NCBI RefSeq assembly: GCF_004348685.1
Contig: NZ_SMKO01000018.1
Location: 1 to 64,000 of the forward strand
Length of the DNA: 64,000 nucleotides
Direction of reading: 5' to 3'
DNA from: Nonomuraea deserti
Lineage (GTDB): Bacteria; Actinomycetota; Actinomycetes; Streptosporangiales; Streptosporangiaceae
Shown here: positions 7,610-16,112 of the stretch, one piece after another
How the letters are laid out: every line of letters begins with the position of its first letter
How positions within the stretch are numbered: position 1 is the stretch's first letter
The notes under the pieces: generated by a model
The model's input: the letters and a program-made list of their open reading frames with translations, nothing else
Databases searched by the model: none
What the model was told of the DNA's origin: nothing
Made by a program: the position numbers and the translations under genes

Positions 7610-9262
7610 CTAGAGCAGGCCGGAGGGGAACGACACGCCCTCGACCGTGACCTTCCCGCCGGAACACGACACCTTCGGCGAGTCGGTGCCCGGCACGATC
7701 ACCGTCAGCAACGACCTGGCCGACGGCGACACCACGACGTTCGTGCGCTTCTTCGACAGGTACGTCGGCGACGCCCATCCCAGCTTGCCGCCGCGCTCCA
7801 CCTTCTGCCCGCCGACCCGGTCGCACGACGACAGCTGCAGCAGCGTGACCTTGAAGTTCCCGTCGCCCAGCACCACCTTGCCGCCGCCCTTCGAGACCAG
7901 CTTCAGCGACGGGTCGAAACGCCACACGTTCCTGACCTTCTTGCCGCCGGAGGCGGTGTCCAGCACCGCCATCAGGTCGTCGCCGTGGTTCACCAGCACC
8001 GACCTGGTACGGCTCGCGCCGTACGCCTTGTCCGTCAGCCTGAACGCCTGCCGGTCCTTGCCGTAGGACGTCTTGACCAGCTTGCTCGGCGTGCGGGGCC
8101 GGAACTTGCCGCCCACCACCGTGGGCACGTTGTGCGCCTCGGGGGAGAGCGTCCAGTAGCGGTAGGCGCTCTTCTCGTACGAGTGGAACCCGCCGTCCAC
8201 CAGGATGTCGCGCCCCTCCGCGTAGTACGTCACGCCCAGGTGGTCCTCGTGGCCGTGGTACTTCATGCCGGGCCCGAACCGGATCGAGTAGTACGCCGAA
8301 TCCGGCTCGCCCCAGGCCGTGCGCCCGAAGACGTAACCGGCGCGGTAGGTCCTGACCTCCTGCTTCGGCGTCCCCGCGTCCATCTTCGGCTCGGTGTCGG
8401 CGCTGCCGTCGCCGATGGGCACCATGTACCCGTTGGGCATGGTCGAGTGGGCGATGAAGTCCTTCAGCGCCTCGGCCCGCTTGGTGATCTCGCCGGGCAC
8501 CTTCCGCTTGCACGCCTTCATGCCGGCCGTCGCGACCTGGAGCCGGCCGTACACGTAGACCGCGTAGCGCGGGGCCTGCTCCATGAGCGCGCCCTGGCTG
8601 TCGACGTCCAGCTTCACGGTGCCGGTCAGCCGGCGGGAGGCCAGGTTCGCCCAGTCCGTGCGGCCGTATCTGCAGCCGATCCCCAGCAGCGCGATGTCCT
8701 GGTCGATGCCGTGGTTGTGGCCCTTCTTGTACAGCCGGGGGTCCGACAGGAGCTTGGCGTGGTCGGCCAGGCTGTCCTTCAGCCAGCCGGCGTCGACGTG
8801 CCGGCTCAGGCAGAGCAGCGGCTGCGTGCGCAGCGAGACCGGGTGGTCCTTCCACACGTACGGCTTCGTGCCGCGCGCCCCTCGCTTGTTCTTCGTCACC
8901 CAGTCCTTGGTGATCTCGGTGGCACGATCCAGGTAGCGTTGCTCGCCGGTGTTCTCGTACTCGACGACCAGCGTGCCCATCCAGCGCAGCGACTGGAACA
9001 CGTACTCCCACGAGCGGTTCTTGTACGGGCTGGCCGACCAGTTGATCTTCTTGCCGAGCTTGTACGCCGGCAACCCGACCAGCGAGATCTCACCTTTCAT
9101 GACGTCGGTGGCCGTGGGCGTGCCGGGCAGCCAGTCGCCCTGGCACTCCGCGGTGCGGGCCACCCTGTCGGCCTGGGCGCCGCCCTGATCGCGGGCCTGA
9201 GCGGGGCCGGCCAACCCGCCGAGGGTGAGCGTGAGGGCAAGAGGTAACGCAAACCGGCGCAC
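7610..9262 (-). CDS. Secreted heparinase II/III-like polysaccharide lyase
   Basis: 550 residues from GTG 9262; a longer frame from 9301 exists, but the GTG follows GGAAGGAA and directly begins a clean signal peptide (RRFALPLALTLTLGGLAGPAQA). After cleavage comes an alpha-helical (alpha/alpha)-toroid region (about 60-330). A heparinase II/III C-terminal beta domain follows, recognisable by YHGHEDHLGV, DILVDGGFHSY and EAHNVPTV. Such enzymes cleave uronic-acid polysaccharides by beta-elimination; the real substrate (heparin-like, alginate-like or other) cannot be read. No sugar-transport genes flank it, so it probably acts alone outside the cell. Confidence 0.82.
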   Translation of the reverse strand: MRRFALPLALTLTLGGLAGPAQARDQGGAQADRVARTAECQGDWLPGTPTATDVMKGEISLVGLPAYKLGKKINWSASPYKNRSWEYVFQSLRWMGTLVVEYENTGEQRYLDRATEITKDWVTKNKRGARGTKPYVWKDHPVSLRTQPLLCLSRHVDAGWLKDSLADHAKLLSDPRLYKKGHNHGIDQDIALLGIGCRYGRTDWANLASRRLTGTVKLDVDSQGALMEQAPRYAVYVYGRLQVATAGMKACKRKVPGEITKRAEALKDFIAHSTMPNGYMVPIGDGSADTEPKMDAGTPKQEVRTYRAGYVFGRTAWGEPDSAYYSIRFGPGMKYHGHEDHLGVTYYAEGRDILVDGGFHSYEKSAYRYWTLSPEAHNVPTVVGGKFRPRTPSKLVKTSYGKDRQAFRLTDKAYGASRTRSVLVNHGDDLMAVLDTASGGKKVRNVWRFDPSLKLVSKGGGKVVLGDGNFKVTLLQLSSCDRVGGQKVERGGKLGWASPTYLSKKRTNVVVSPSARSLLTVIVPGTDSPKVSCSGGKVTVEGVSFPSGLL

Positions 9263-9414
9263 GCCAGTTCCTTCCGGGACAGAACAATGAGGGCGGCACA
9301 TGCTTTCGCTCCCGCGATCACCGGGTCAAGCCGAGTGTCCGATTCGTTAGCCGCTCGATGTGGCGCCGGTGCCCCGGCTGGCGGAGCCCGTGCGGGGGAA
9401 GAGATGCTGGTGCC

Positions 9415-10011
9415 GTGAGATTCGACGACCTGGTGCTCCCCGACACGCCCGCCTGCCGCGGCGCGCTCGAAGTGGCCACGCGCTACCACACGCCCTCGCT
9501 GCTCAACCACTCGATCCGCGCCTACCTGTTCGCCGCCGCTCACGGGCAGGCGCACTCCATCGCCTTCGACGCCGAGTTGCTGTACGTGGCGGCCATGCTG
9601 CACGACATCGGCCTGGTCGCCGAGTACGACAGCCACACGGTGCCGTACGAGGAGGCGGGCGGGCACGTGGCCTGGGCCTTCTGCGCCGGCGCCGGCTGGT
9701 CGCCGGAGCGCAGGGAACGCGCCGCCGAAGTGATCATCCGGCACATGTGGGCCGAGGTGCCGGTGGAGGACGACCCGGAGGGCCACCTGCTGGAGCTCTC
9801 GACCGGCATGGACATCTCGGGCCGGCACACCGACGAGATCCCCGAAGGAGTGCGCGCCGAGGTGCTGGCGCGCCATCCGCGGCTGGAGATCGCCAAGGAG
9901 TTCAGCGCGTGCATCGCCGACCAGGGCGCGCGCAAGCCGTCGAGCTTCGCCGGCGGGTTCGTCCGCGACGGCATCGTCGACCGCATCGCGCGCAACCCGC
10001 TCGACGCGTGA
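9415..10011 (+). CDS. HD-domain metal-dependent phosphohydrolase-like protein
   Basis: 198 residues from GTG 9415; an in-frame ATG at 9358 would add an arginine-rich stretch unlike the family. Metal ligands of the HD fold are visible: H32 (NHSIRAYLFA), HD at 63-64 (AAMLHDIGLV), a later His in the EEAGGHVAW helix and IIRHM. Members of this subfamily act on small molecules such as cyanamide or nucleotides, so the substrate is unknown. It is divergent from the lyase and convergent with the MhuD-like gene. Confidence 0.8.
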   Translation: MRFDDLVLPDTPACRGALEVATRYHTPSLLNHSIRAYLFAAAHGQAHSIAFDAELLYVAAMLHDIGLVAEYDSHTVPYEEAGGHVAWAFCAGAGWSPERRERAAEVIIRHMWAEVPVEDDPEGHLLELSTGMDISGRHTDEIPEGVRAEVLARHPRLEIAKEFSACIADQGARKPSSFAGGFVRDGIVDRIARNPLDA

Positions 10012-10017
10012 GAGCGC

Positions 10018-10359
10018 TCAGCCCTTCGGGCCGGCGCTCTCCGCCACCTCGAACGACCACACCTCCGAGCCGGTCGCCGCGGGGCCCTGACCGTGACCGT
10101 GCCCCTGTCCCTGCGCCTGCGCGGCCTGGGCGTGCCCGCGCTGGAACGCCTGGCCCTGCTGCCAGTTCTGGAAGTCCTCCTCGCTGCGCCAGCGGGTGTA
10201 GACGAGATAGCGCTCGGTGCCCTCCACCGGCCTGAGCAACTCGAACCACTCGAACCCGTCGGCCGACTCCACCATCCCGGCCCGCTTCGAGAACCGTTGT
10301 TCCAGCTCCGTACGCATGTCGGCGGGCACGGTCAGCACGTTGATCTTCACGACGGACAC
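10018..10359 (-). CDS. MhuD-like heme-degrading monooxygenase (ABM fold)
   Basis: 113 residues, closely resembling M. tuberculosis MhuD through most of its length: MSVVKIN at the start, then ELEQRF, GF, ELLRPVEG, ERY and SEEDFQNW. N7 and W66, which position heme in MhuD, are at the same positions. The axial histidine (H75 in MhuD) is replaced by G75-H76, a one-residue shift. Unlike MhuD it has a Gln/Gly/His-rich insert (about 77-94) before the last strand. Expected role: opening the heme ring in the cytoplasm to release iron. A general antibiotic-biosynthesis-monooxygenase-fold protein is the cautious alternative. Confidence 0.75.
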   Translation of the reverse strand: MSVVKINVLTVPADMRTELEQRFSKRAGMVESADGFEWFELLRPVEGTERYLVYTRWRSEEDFQNWQQGQAFQRGHAQAAQAQGQGHGHGQGPAATGSEVWSFEVAESAGPKG

Positions 10360-10375
10360 CAGAGAACCCCTCTCG

Positions 10376-10951
10376 TCAGCGCACCACCCGGTGCGGCGAA
10401 GGTGAGGGCTCCAGGCTAACGCGGGCGATCGCCGGCACCTGATCCCGCTCCAGCGCGTCGCGTACGTGCCGCAGCACCACCGTGGACAGGTGCCCGCTGA
10501 GCTCGTGCAGCGGGGCCGACTCGTCGGCGACCACGCGCAGCCGTACGGAGGGGCTGCCGCGCGCGTTCACGAGGTCGGCGTGGGCGCTCAGCACAGAAGG
10601 GCCCGACACGACGTCGTCAGCCACCGCCTGCGCCATGCCACCGGGCGACACCTCGGTCACCCCGGTCGGCCCCGACTCGACGCGCAGCGGGCCGCGCGGC
10701 TCCGCGCGCGCCTGCGCGAGCAGCCACCACAACGCCAGCAGCGCGACGGCGAGCGCCACGACCGCGACGACCCACCAGCTCCACGGGCTGGTACGCGCGA
10801 AGAACCCGCGCACGCCGCCGTCCACGACCGGAGTGCCCGCCGTGCCGAACGCGCCCAGGCCGCGGGCCAGCGCGAGGCCGCCCAGCACCGTCAGCACCAG
10901 CCCGACCAGCGCCAGCCCCCACCGGTTGACCCGGCCCATCTTCCCGCTCAC
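10376..10951 (-). CDS. AmaP-like alkaline-shock membrane anchor protein
   Basis: 191 residues from GTG 10951, whose GTGA overlaps the stop of the preceding gene. Two membrane helices (about 9-28 and 50-75) are followed by a soluble C-terminal domain resembling an Asp23 fold (SVRLRVVADESAPLHELSGHL). In Staphylococcus, AmaP holds Asp23 at the membrane; the same job is inferred here because it is the last gene of an operon with three Asp23-type genes. The start was chosen over an upstream in-frame ATG at 11062 because of the overlap and the hydrophobic onset. Confidence 0.75.
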   Translation of the reverse strand: MSGKMGRVNRWGLALVGLVLTVLGGLALARGLGAFGTAGTPVVDGGVRGFFARTSPWSWWVVAVVALAVALLALWWLLAQARAEPRGPLRVESGPTGVTEVSPGGMAQAVADDVVSGPSVLSAHADLVNARGSPSVRLRVVADESAPLHELSGHLSTVVLRHVRDALERDQVPAIARVSLEPSPSPHRVVR

Positions 10952-11616
10952 CTGGGCTCCTTGACGTTGACGACCACCCGGTACGGCTCCACGGGCTCCA
11001 GCGCCGCGAGCCGGGTCAGCACGGCGCCGCGCACCTCCTCGCCGAAGCGTTCCCTGTCCCACCCGGACGTGGCCGCCGTGACGACGACCGTGTGCCCGCG
11101 CATCCTGGCCCGCGCCGCGTGCACGCCGGGCACCTCCTCAGCCGCGTGGGCGAGGGCTTTGGTGACGGTCCTGGTCCGCAGGCCGATGATCAGGCCGGGA
11201 TCGCCGCTGCGCGCGGGCACCATGCTGGGCCGCCCCGGCACCAGCGCGACCGCCAGCAGGGCCAGCCCGAGCAGCGTCACCACGGCCGAGGAGAGCAGGA
11301 ACAGCGGACTCGACCACAACGTCGCGGACGCCCACGAGAGCATCCCGTCGTAGGGCACCAGGCGCAGCGGCCGGCCGACGAGCCCCGAGATCGTCTCGGC
11401 GGCGACGAGCAGGCCGAGAAGCGTGAGCAGGACGCTCACCACGATGGCGGGGACCCTGCGCCGCGGCCGGAACGCCCGCACGGCCGCCCTGTCGGCGGCC
11501 CTGCCGGCCCCCCGGTCGGCTGTCTTGCCCGCTGTCCGGCCCCGCCGCGGCGGCTCGGCCCGGTGCGCGCCTCCCTCGTCGTCGGGAGGTACGGTGCACA
11601 TCTCCTGCGTGGTCAT
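10948..11616 (-). CDS. DUF6286-type membrane protein
   Basis: 222 residues. A charged, Arg-rich cytoplasmic N terminus (about 1-50) leads into two membrane helices (about 55-78 and 100-128). A soluble C-terminal domain with SGDPGLIIGLRTRTVTKALA and a final beta-rich segment follows. This architecture matches actinobacterial proteins encoded beside Asp23-family genes. The ATG overlaps the previous stop by ATGA and its own stop overlaps the next GTG, so all three are probably translationally coupled. The role is inferred as envelope-stress scaffolding; no enzyme motif is visible. Confidence 0.7.
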   Translation of the reverse strand: MTTQEMCTVPPDDEGGAHRAEPPRRGRTAGKTADRGAGRAADRAAVRAFRPRRRVPAIVVSVLLTLLGLLVAAETISGLVGRPLRLVPYDGMLSWASATLWSSPLFLLSSAVVTLLGLALLAVALVPGRPSMVPARSGDPGLIIGLRTRTVTKALAHAAEEVPGVHAARARMRGHTVVVTAATSGWDRERFGEEVRGAVLTRLAALEPVEPYRVVVNVKEPR

Positions 11617-12128
11617 CGCGGTTCACCGTCCAGGTCGGTCACGATCACGTCGAGGCGGCTGACCTCCAGGCCGGTCTGGACGGCGACGCGGCGGCTCACG
11701 TGCTCCCGCAGCCGGGCGGCCACGACGCGCAGCGGCGCCGGGTAGGCGACACTCACGTGCAGGCGGATGCCGGCCCGGCCGCGCCGCACCTCGGCGCTCG
11801 ACGAACGCCCCCAAGGCGCGGCCTTCCCACCCGCCGAACCACCCCAAGTCGCGCCCTTCCCGCCACGCCTCCATGGAGCGGCCTTCCCGCCCGGCTGACG
11901 ACCCCGTCCGGGCGCCGCACCGGCGCCCGGGGAGCGGCCCCAGGGCGCCGTCCTGCAGTGCACCTCGCGCACTTCCGCAACCTCCGCGGCCGCGAGACAC
12001 GCGATCTTGAGCACCACCTGGTCGGCGACCTCGGTGCGGCCCCGCCCCTCCGGCGGCGGCTGCGGAGGGCGGCGCTGCGCCGGCACCGTCACGGTGGCCG
12101 TGCTCTCCGCCGGCGTGACGTCGGTCAT
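11613..12128 (-). CDS. Asp23/Gls24-family protein with Gly/Trp-rich insert
   Basis: 171 residues. The Asp23 fold is split: VADQVVLKIACLAAAEVAEVREVHC at the front and IRLHVSVAYPAPLRVVAARLREHV with the final GLEVSRLDVIVTDL at the back. Between them (about 61-114) sits a low-complexity insert with repeated GKAAPW- and GGKGATW-like units that normal family members lack. It is probably part of a membrane-associated envelope-stress complex with the neighbouring AmaP-like protein. It overlaps both neighbours by 4 bp. Confidence 0.8.
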   Translation of the reverse strand: MTDVTPAESTATVTVPAQRRPPQPPPEGRGRTEVADQVVLKIACLAAAEVAEVREVHCRTAPWGRSPGAGAAPGRGRQPGGKAAPWRRGGKGATWGGSAGGKAAPWGRSSSAEVRRGRAGIRLHVSVAYPAPLRVVAARLREHVSRRVAVQTGLEVSRLDVIVTDLDGEPR

Positions 12129-12313
12129 CTCCGCCTCGTGGACAGGCTCGACAGGTTCACCTCGCCGGTCTCGACGACCCGGCCGACGACGAAGCCGGCC
12201 GCGCCGAGCACGAGGACGAGCAGGAACGCGGTCAGCCCGCCGAACGCCGCCGTCAGGCCGAGGATGATGCCGACGGCCAGGCCGATCAGCGTCGGCCAGT
12301 GGGCGTTGTTCAT
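12125..12313 (-). CDS. Small DUF2273-like membrane protein
   Basis: 62 residues, mostly two hydrophobic helices (about 8-25 and 28-47) with a positively charged tail. DUF2273 proteins are regularly encoded beside Asp23 genes in Gram-positive bacteria and are thought to help anchor the complex. The ATG overlaps the preceding stop (ATGA) and the stop overlaps the next start. No catalytic motif is present. Confidence 0.75.
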   Translation of the reverse strand: MNNAHWPTLIGLAVGIILGLTAAFGGLTAFLLVLVLGAAGFVVGRVVETGEVNLSSLSTRRR

Positions 12314-13050
12314 GGTTCCTCCACGATGTCGTCGATACGCACGTTCACCCGGCGGCCGTCGGCCAGATCCGTCACGGCCTGCCGTACCTCGTCGGCGGTC
12401 TCCGGCAGCGGGCGGTCCATCCTGGCGACGATGGCGATCTCCACCTCACGGTCGTTGACCGACACGCCCAGGAGCCGCTCGCCCGGCATGTACGTGGCCA
12501 CCGTCCCGAACGGTCCCCCGGACAGCCTGATCACCCCCGAACAGGCCCGCACCCGCTGAGCGATCACCCGCACCTCGCCGACGCCATCTCGAACTCCCTC
12601 ACCGGACCCGCCACCGCCCGGCCCAGTACGAGCCGACCCGGCACCGGCCGATTCAGCCCCGCCCGACCCGGCACCGGCCGACCCGGCACCGGCGGACCCC
12701 GCACCGGCCGACCCGGGATCGGTAGACCCCGCACCGGTCGACCCAGAACCGCCCAACCCAGGACCTGACGACCCGGCACCGGCTGATCCAGGACCGGTCG
12801 GCCCTGTACCGGCTGGCCCTCCACCGGCGCCCTTGCCGGGATCGGGGCCGGGTGCGGTGGCGGGGCCAGGGTTGAATTTCGTGCCGGGTTGTTCCGGGTC
12901 CTGGTCCCGGCCACCGGGTGCCCGGTGCCGGGCACCCGAACCGGCTGCGGCGGCGGGGCCAGGGGCCGGCTCCGTGTCCGGTTCCTCCGGTCGGCCGGGT
13001 CTCGGGCCGTCGTCGGGGCCGCGCGCGGGGCCGTCCTCCGGAGTGGTCAT
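12310..13050 (-). CDS. Asp23-like protein with long Gly/Ser/Ala/Pro-rich region
   Basis: 246 residues from ATG 13050, chosen over an upstream in-frame start at 13173 because ATGA overlaps the preceding stop. Residues about 1-150 are low complexity, ending in repeated G-S-A-G-A units encoded by near-identical GACCCGGCACCGGC blocks. The last ~95 residues (VRVIAQRVRACSGVIRLSGG onward, ending VNVRIDDIVEE) form a structured Asp23-like domain. The flexible arm may reach through or along the envelope. The DNA repeats make this gene prone to length change. Confidence 0.7.
   Translation of the reverse strand: MTTPEDGPARGPDDGPRPGRPEEPDTEPAPGPAAAAGSGARHRAPGGRDQDPEQPGTKFNPGPATAPGPDPGKGAGGGPAGTGPTGPGSAGAGSSGPGLGGSGSTGAGSTDPGSAGAGSAGAGSAGAGSGGAESAGAGSARTGPGGGGSGEGVRDGVGEVRVIAQRVRACSGVIRLSGGPFGTVATYMPGERLLGVSVNDREVEIAIVARMDRPLPETADEVRQAVTDLADGRRVNVRIDDIVEEP
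12600..12840 (-). repeat. Imperfect short repeats coding the Gly/Ser/Ala arm
   Basis: Units resembling GACCCGGCACCGGC recur many times within the Asp23-like gene at 12310-13050. They encode Gly-Ser-Ala-Gly-Ala motifs. Units are 12-15 bp and diverged at the edges, typical of slippage within a coding region. Confidence 0.8.
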
Positions 13051-13541
13051 TGGACCCTGGGTTCCTGCTCCGCGTCCCGCTGGTCGCCGGTGTCCCGGTC
13101 CCTGCCCCGCTCCTGGCCGGGCAGGTGGACGTCGTCGACGCGGATGTTGACCTCGGTCACCTCCAGCCCGCACATCCGCTCGATCGCCGCGATCACGTTG
13201 CGCCGCACGGCTGCGGCCAGGTCCGGGATCGCGGTGCCGTACTCGGCGACCAGGTCCAGGTCCACCGCGGCCTGCCGTTCGCCGACCTCGACCGACACGC
13301 CCTGGGACACGCTGGCGTCACCGCCGACGATCCCCTTCATGCTGCCGAACGCCCGCGCCGCGCCCGCGCCCATGGCGTGCACGCCGGAGACCTCGCGCGC
13401 CGCGAGTCCGGCGATCTTGGCGACCACCCCGTCGTCGATGCTCGTGGTGCCCTTGTCGGTGACCAATGAGGTGGCCGAGCCGCCCTCATGAGTCCGCGCC
13501 CGTGGTACGGCACCCGTTCCTGTGTTTGACATCGTGTCCAT
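13047..13541 (-). CDS. Asp23/Gls24-family envelope stress protein
   Basis: 164 residues and the first gene of the six-gene operon. The canonical Asp23 core is present: TSIDDGVVAKIAGLAAREVSG, VSVEVGERQAAVDLDLVAEYG, then IERMCGLEVTEVNIRVDDV. The charged C-terminal tail (about 145-164) is extra. Family members polymerise next to the membrane and respond to cell-wall or alkaline stress. Translation could start at either ATG 13541 or the fourth codon (13532); a G-rich patch precedes the first. Confidence 0.85.
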   Translation of the reverse strand: MDTMSNTGTGAVPRARTHEGGSATSLVTDKGTTSIDDGVVAKIAGLAAREVSGVHAMGAGAARAFGSMKGIVGGDASVSQGVSVEVGERQAAVDLDLVAEYGTAIPDLAAAVRRNVIAAIERMCGLEVTEVNIRVDDVHLPGQERGRDRDTGDQRDAEQEPRVQ

Positions 13542-13601
13542 CTGTCGCCCCCGATGTGTCGCTATTAGGGGCAGCTAACCCACAGCACACGACCGATGCC
13601 T

Positions 13602-13620
13602 GCCAAAACGGACTTTTGGC
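13602..13620. promoter_or_regulatory. AT-rich inverted repeat in divergent Asp23 / FAH promoter region
   Basis: GCCAAAA (13602-13608) and TTTTGGC (13614-13620) form a perfect 7-bp inverted repeat in the 165-base gap between divergent genes. It could be an operator or a small hairpin. No regulator is assigned. Confidence 0.45.
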
Positions 13621-13706
13621 TTATTTAACGGCGAATCGTGGCCTGTGCCTGGTGGCGGACGGCCGAGATGGGCGGACTCCATCGGCTGCGGCGATAGCCT
13701 TGTCGG

Positions 13707-14483
13707 GTGCGTATTGCGAGGTTCTCCACAGGCGAAGGCGTGTCGTTCGGCGTGGTCGAAGGCGGTCCGGGCGAGGAGTTCGTCTCCATGGTCGCCGGCC
13801 ACCCGTTCGGCCAGGTGCAGTTCACCGGCGAGAGGTTCCCGCTGTCCCAGGTGAAGCTGCTGTCCCCGATGCTGCCGAGCAAGGTGGTCGCCATCGGCAG
13901 AAACTACGCCGAGCACGCGGCTGAGCTGGGCAACCAGGTGCCCGATGAGCCGCTCATCTTCATGAAGCCGTCCACCTCCGTGATCGGCCACGGCGAGGAC
14001 ATCGCCTACCCGACGACGCTGTCCGACCGCGTCGACTACGAAGGCGAGCTGGCCGTGGTGATCGGCCGGCTCTGCCGCGAGGTGCCGGTCGAGCGGGTCA
14101 AGGACGTCATCTTCGGCTACACGTGCGCCAACGACGTCACCGCCCGTGACCTGCAGAAGAAGGACGTGCAGTTCACCAGGGCCAAGGGCTTCGACACGTT
14201 CTGCCCGCTCGGGCCGTGGATCCAGACCGACCTCGACGCGGCCGATCTCGCGCTGACGACCACGGTCAACGGCGAGATCCGGCAGAGCGGGCGCACCAGC
14301 CAGCTCATCCACGACATCCCCGCGCTGGTGGCCTACGTCAGCGCGGTCATGACACTCATCCCCGGCGACGTCATCCTGACCGGCACCCCGGCCGGCGTCG
14401 GCCCGCTCGAGATCGGCGACGAGGTCAGCGTCGGCATCGAAGGCATCGGCACACTCACGAACAAGGTGGTCTCCCGTGACTGA
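13707..14483 (+). CDS. Fumarylacetoacetate hydrolase family protein
   Basis: 258 residues with the FAH fold. Metal ligands are E112 and E114 in [11 protein letters not shown] and D143 in CANDVTARD; a conserved [12 protein letters not shown] segment follows. Typical activities are acylpyruvase, oxaloacetate decarboxylase or hydroxymuconate isomerase, and sequence alone does not choose between them. The GTG start has no Shine-Dalgarno; TAGCCT at 13695-13700 lies 6 bases before it, suggesting a leaderless transcript. It overlaps gltX by 8 bases, a pairing common in actinomycetes and probably one transcript. Confidence 0.88.
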   Translation: MRIARFSTGEGVSFGVVEGGPGEEFVSMVAGHPFGQVQFTGERFPLSQVKLLSPMLPSKVVAIGRNYAEHAAELGNQVPDEPLIFMKPSTSVIGHGEDIAYPTTLSDRVDYEGELAVVIGRLCREVPVERVKDVIFGYTCANDVTARDLQKKDVQFTRAKGFDTFCPLGPWIQTDLDAADLALTTTVNGEIRQSGRTSQLIHDIPALVAYVSAVMTLIPGDVILTGTPAGVGPLEIGDEVSVGIEGIGTLTNKVVSRD

Positions 14484-15849
14484 CGTACGGGTGCGGTTCG
14501 CCCCTTCCCCTACCGGCATGTTCCATGTGGGCAGCGCCCGCGCCGCGCTGTTCAACTGGGCGGTCGCCGAACGCGCCCAGGGGCGGTTCATCCTGCGCAT
14601 CGAGGACACCGACGCCTCCCGCAACCGGCCCGAGTGGACCGAGGGCATCATCGCGGCGCTCGACTGGATCGGCATCAACGGCACCAACCCGGTGTTCGAG
14701 GGCCCCTACTTCCAGTCGGCCAACGAGCCGCAGCACCGCGAGGCGGTGGCCAAGCTGCTGGCCGACGGCAAGGCCTACTACTGCGACTGCACCCGCGAGC
14801 AGGTGCAGGAGCGCACCGGCTCGAAAGACAAGGGCTATGACGGCCACTGCCGCGAGCGCGGGCTCTCCGCCGGCGCGGTCCGCTTCCGCACCCCCGACGA
14901 GGGCGTCACGGTGGTCGACGACCTCGTCAGGGGCAGGGTCGAGTTCCCCAACAAGGCCCAGGAAGACTTCGTGATCGCGCGCAGCGACGGTTCGCCTCTC
15001 TACGTGCTGGCCAACGCCGTCGACGACATCACGCAGTCCATCACCCACGTCGCCCGCGGCGAGGAGCACCTGCCCAACGCGGCCCGGCAGGAGCTGCTGT
15101 GGCCCGCGCTCGGCGCGACGCCGCCGGTCTGGGCGCACCTGCCGGTCATCGTCAACGAGCAGCGGAAGAAGCTCTCCAAGCGCCGCGACAAGGTGGCCCT
15201 GGAGGACTACCGCCAGGAGGGCTACCTCGCCGAGGCCATGGTCAACTACCTCATGCTGCTCGGCTGGGGCCCGGGAGACGACCGCGAGATCATGCCGTGG
15301 TCGGAGATGGTGCAGCTGTTCAAACTGGAGGACGTCAACCCGTCCAACGCGTTCTTCGACGAGAAGAAGCTGCGGGCGTTCAACGGCGAATACATCCGGG
15401 CGCTGCCGCTGGAGATCTTCGAGGAGCGCTGCGAGCCCTTCCTCGACCCGTCGTGGGACCGCGAGCTGTTCAGCAAGGTCGCCGCGCTGGCGCAGACCCG
15501 CATCGCGGTGCTGTCGGAGATCCGGCAGAACGTCGACTTCCTCTTCCTCGGAGAGCCGGTCTTCGACCAGGCGTCCTGGGACAAAGCGATGAAGAACTCC
15601 CCGCTGGAGATCCTCACCGGCTACCTCGACCGCCTTGAGTCGGTGAGCTGGGACCCTGAGTCGCTGAAGCAGGCGCTGGAGGAGGTGGGCGCGGCCCAGG
15701 GGCTCAAGCTGGGCAAGGCCCAGGCCCCTGTGCGCGTGGCGATCACGGGCCGGACGGTGGGCCTGCCGCTGTTCGAGTCGATCGAGGTGCTCGGCCGCGC
15801 GCGCAGCCAGGAGCGCCTGCGCGCCGCGCTGGCGCGCCTGCGGGGCTGA
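14476..15849 (+). CDS. gltX: Glutamate--tRNA ligase
   Basis: Class-I aminoacyl-tRNA synthetase, 457 residues, charging tRNA-Glu. Actinobacteria usually lack a glutamine enzyme, so it probably also charges tRNA-Gln for GatCAB conversion. [15 protein letters not shown] (8-22) carries the HIGH-type motif (HVGS), and KKLSKRRD (231-238) is the KMSKS equivalent. The zinc-region cysteines seen in some GluRS are not obvious. The GTG start sits inside the end of the FAH gene. Three tRNA genes for Glu and Gln lie 2.5 to 7 kb downstream. Confidence 0.95.
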   Translation: MTDVRVRFAPSPTGMFHVGSARAALFNWAVAERAQGRFILRIEDTDASRNRPEWTEGIIAALDWIGINGTNPVFEGPYFQSANEPQHREAVAKLLADGKAYYCDCTREQVQERTGSKDKGYDGHCRERGLSAGAVRFRTPDEGVTVVDDLVRGRVEFPNKAQEDFVIARSDGSPLYVLANAVDDITQSITHVARGEEHLPNAARQELLWPALGATPPVWAHLPVIVNEQRKKLSKRRDKVALEDYRQEGYLAEAMVNYLMLLGWGPGDDREIMPWSEMVQLFKLEDVNPSNAFFDEKKLRAFNGEYIRALPLEIFEERCEPFLDPSWDRELFSKVAALAQTRIAVLSEIRQNVDFLFLGEPVFDQASWDKAMKNSPLEILTGYLDRLESVSWDPESLKQALEEVGAAQGLKLGKAQAPVRVAITGRTVGLPLFESIEVLGRARSQERLRAALARLRG

Positions 15850-16112
15850 CGGCGGCCGCACCTTGGTGACGCCGGGCCACGCGCTGAGGCGAGGGGCAGC
15901 TGTACGGCGAAGCTCGCCGGTGAGGCGGCGAGCAGCCGGCTGCCCCGTGCGCCCGAGCGGATCGAGGAGCTGAAGCAGCGGCGACAGCCCCCGACACCGC
16001 CGCGCGGCCCAGGGCGCGCTCACGGAGCCGGCCGCCTCACGGAGCCGGAACGTGGGGCGCCTAGGGGCGCGCAGCGGGCCGCCGGGACGGTCAGGCCCAC
16101 TGCGCGCCGCGG
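15850..16112. other. GC-rich spacer between convergent gltX and M3 peptidase
   Basis: 263 bases of very GC-rich DNA with no supportable gene. Short repeats of CTCACGGAGCCGG (near 16020 and 16037) and several GC stems are present; no T-run terminator is seen. Confidence 0.4.
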
